DNA of 6,540 nt from CAYLZN01 sp964387935. Lineage in GTDB: Bacteria; Acidobacteriota; Vicinamibacteria; Vicinamibacterales; JAFNAJ01. The stretch is taken from contig CAYLZN010000325.1 in NCBI GenBank assembly GCA_964387935.1, positions 1 to 6,540 of the forward strand, in the 5' to 3' direction. A program made the translations under genes and the position numbers. The notes beneath the pieces were generated by a model. That model was not told the DNA's origin. It was given only the letters and a program-made list of their open reading frames with translations, and did no database searches. This document shows, one piece after another, positions 6,538 through 6,540 of this stretch (positions within the stretch are counted from its first letter, which is position 1; every line of letters begins with the position of its first letter).

Positions 6538-6540
6538 TAG

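Overview
The window is very GC-rich DNA (my visual estimate is about two-thirds G+C or more) from a bacterial chromosome. It carries six protein genes and no visible RNA gene, mobile element or CRISPR array. Base composition, the mix of families (SbcC, secreted repeat proteins, a META-domain protein, a TerC transporter) and a TAGGAT-type promoter close to a start codon would fit an environmental Acidobacteriota of the Vicinamibacteria type. That placement is inference: no marker gene is present, and other GC-rich phyla are possible.

Layout. Positions 1-1506 (+) hold the 3' part of an SbcC-type DNA repair ATPase: the C-terminal coiled-coil arm and the complete C-terminal ATPase lobe. A 196-base gap (1507-1702) follows, with small inverted repeats and a strong Shine-Dalgarno sequence at its end. 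Positions 1703-3070 (+) encode a secreted 455-residue protein. Its C-terminal domain has the phospholipase A2 histidine motif (CCxxHDxC) and a matching second cysteine helix, in which the usual catalytic Asp is Asn. Its stop codon overlaps (GTGA) the start of a second exported protein at 3067-4170 (+) with an FG-GAP-like motif, so the two look translationally coupled.

Next come a YbjQ/UPF0145 protein with an added N-terminal zinc ribbon (4227-4685, +), possibly leaderless, and a seven-helix TerC-family membrane protein (4741-5556, +). These two may form a small metal-related unit. Facing them, only 21 bases away, is a gene on the minus strand (5578-6537) for an exported protein with a DxDxDG calcium-loop-like segment and a C-terminal META domain. 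Its start lies at the window edge.

The most unusual item is the secreted PLA2-like protein: a large unrecognised N-terminal region, a cysteine-rich PLA2-type module with an Asp-to-Asn change, a polyglycine tract and a further cysteine cluster, coupled to a second exported protein. I cannot show that it forms a new system. The rest of the window looks like ordinary chromosomal genes.
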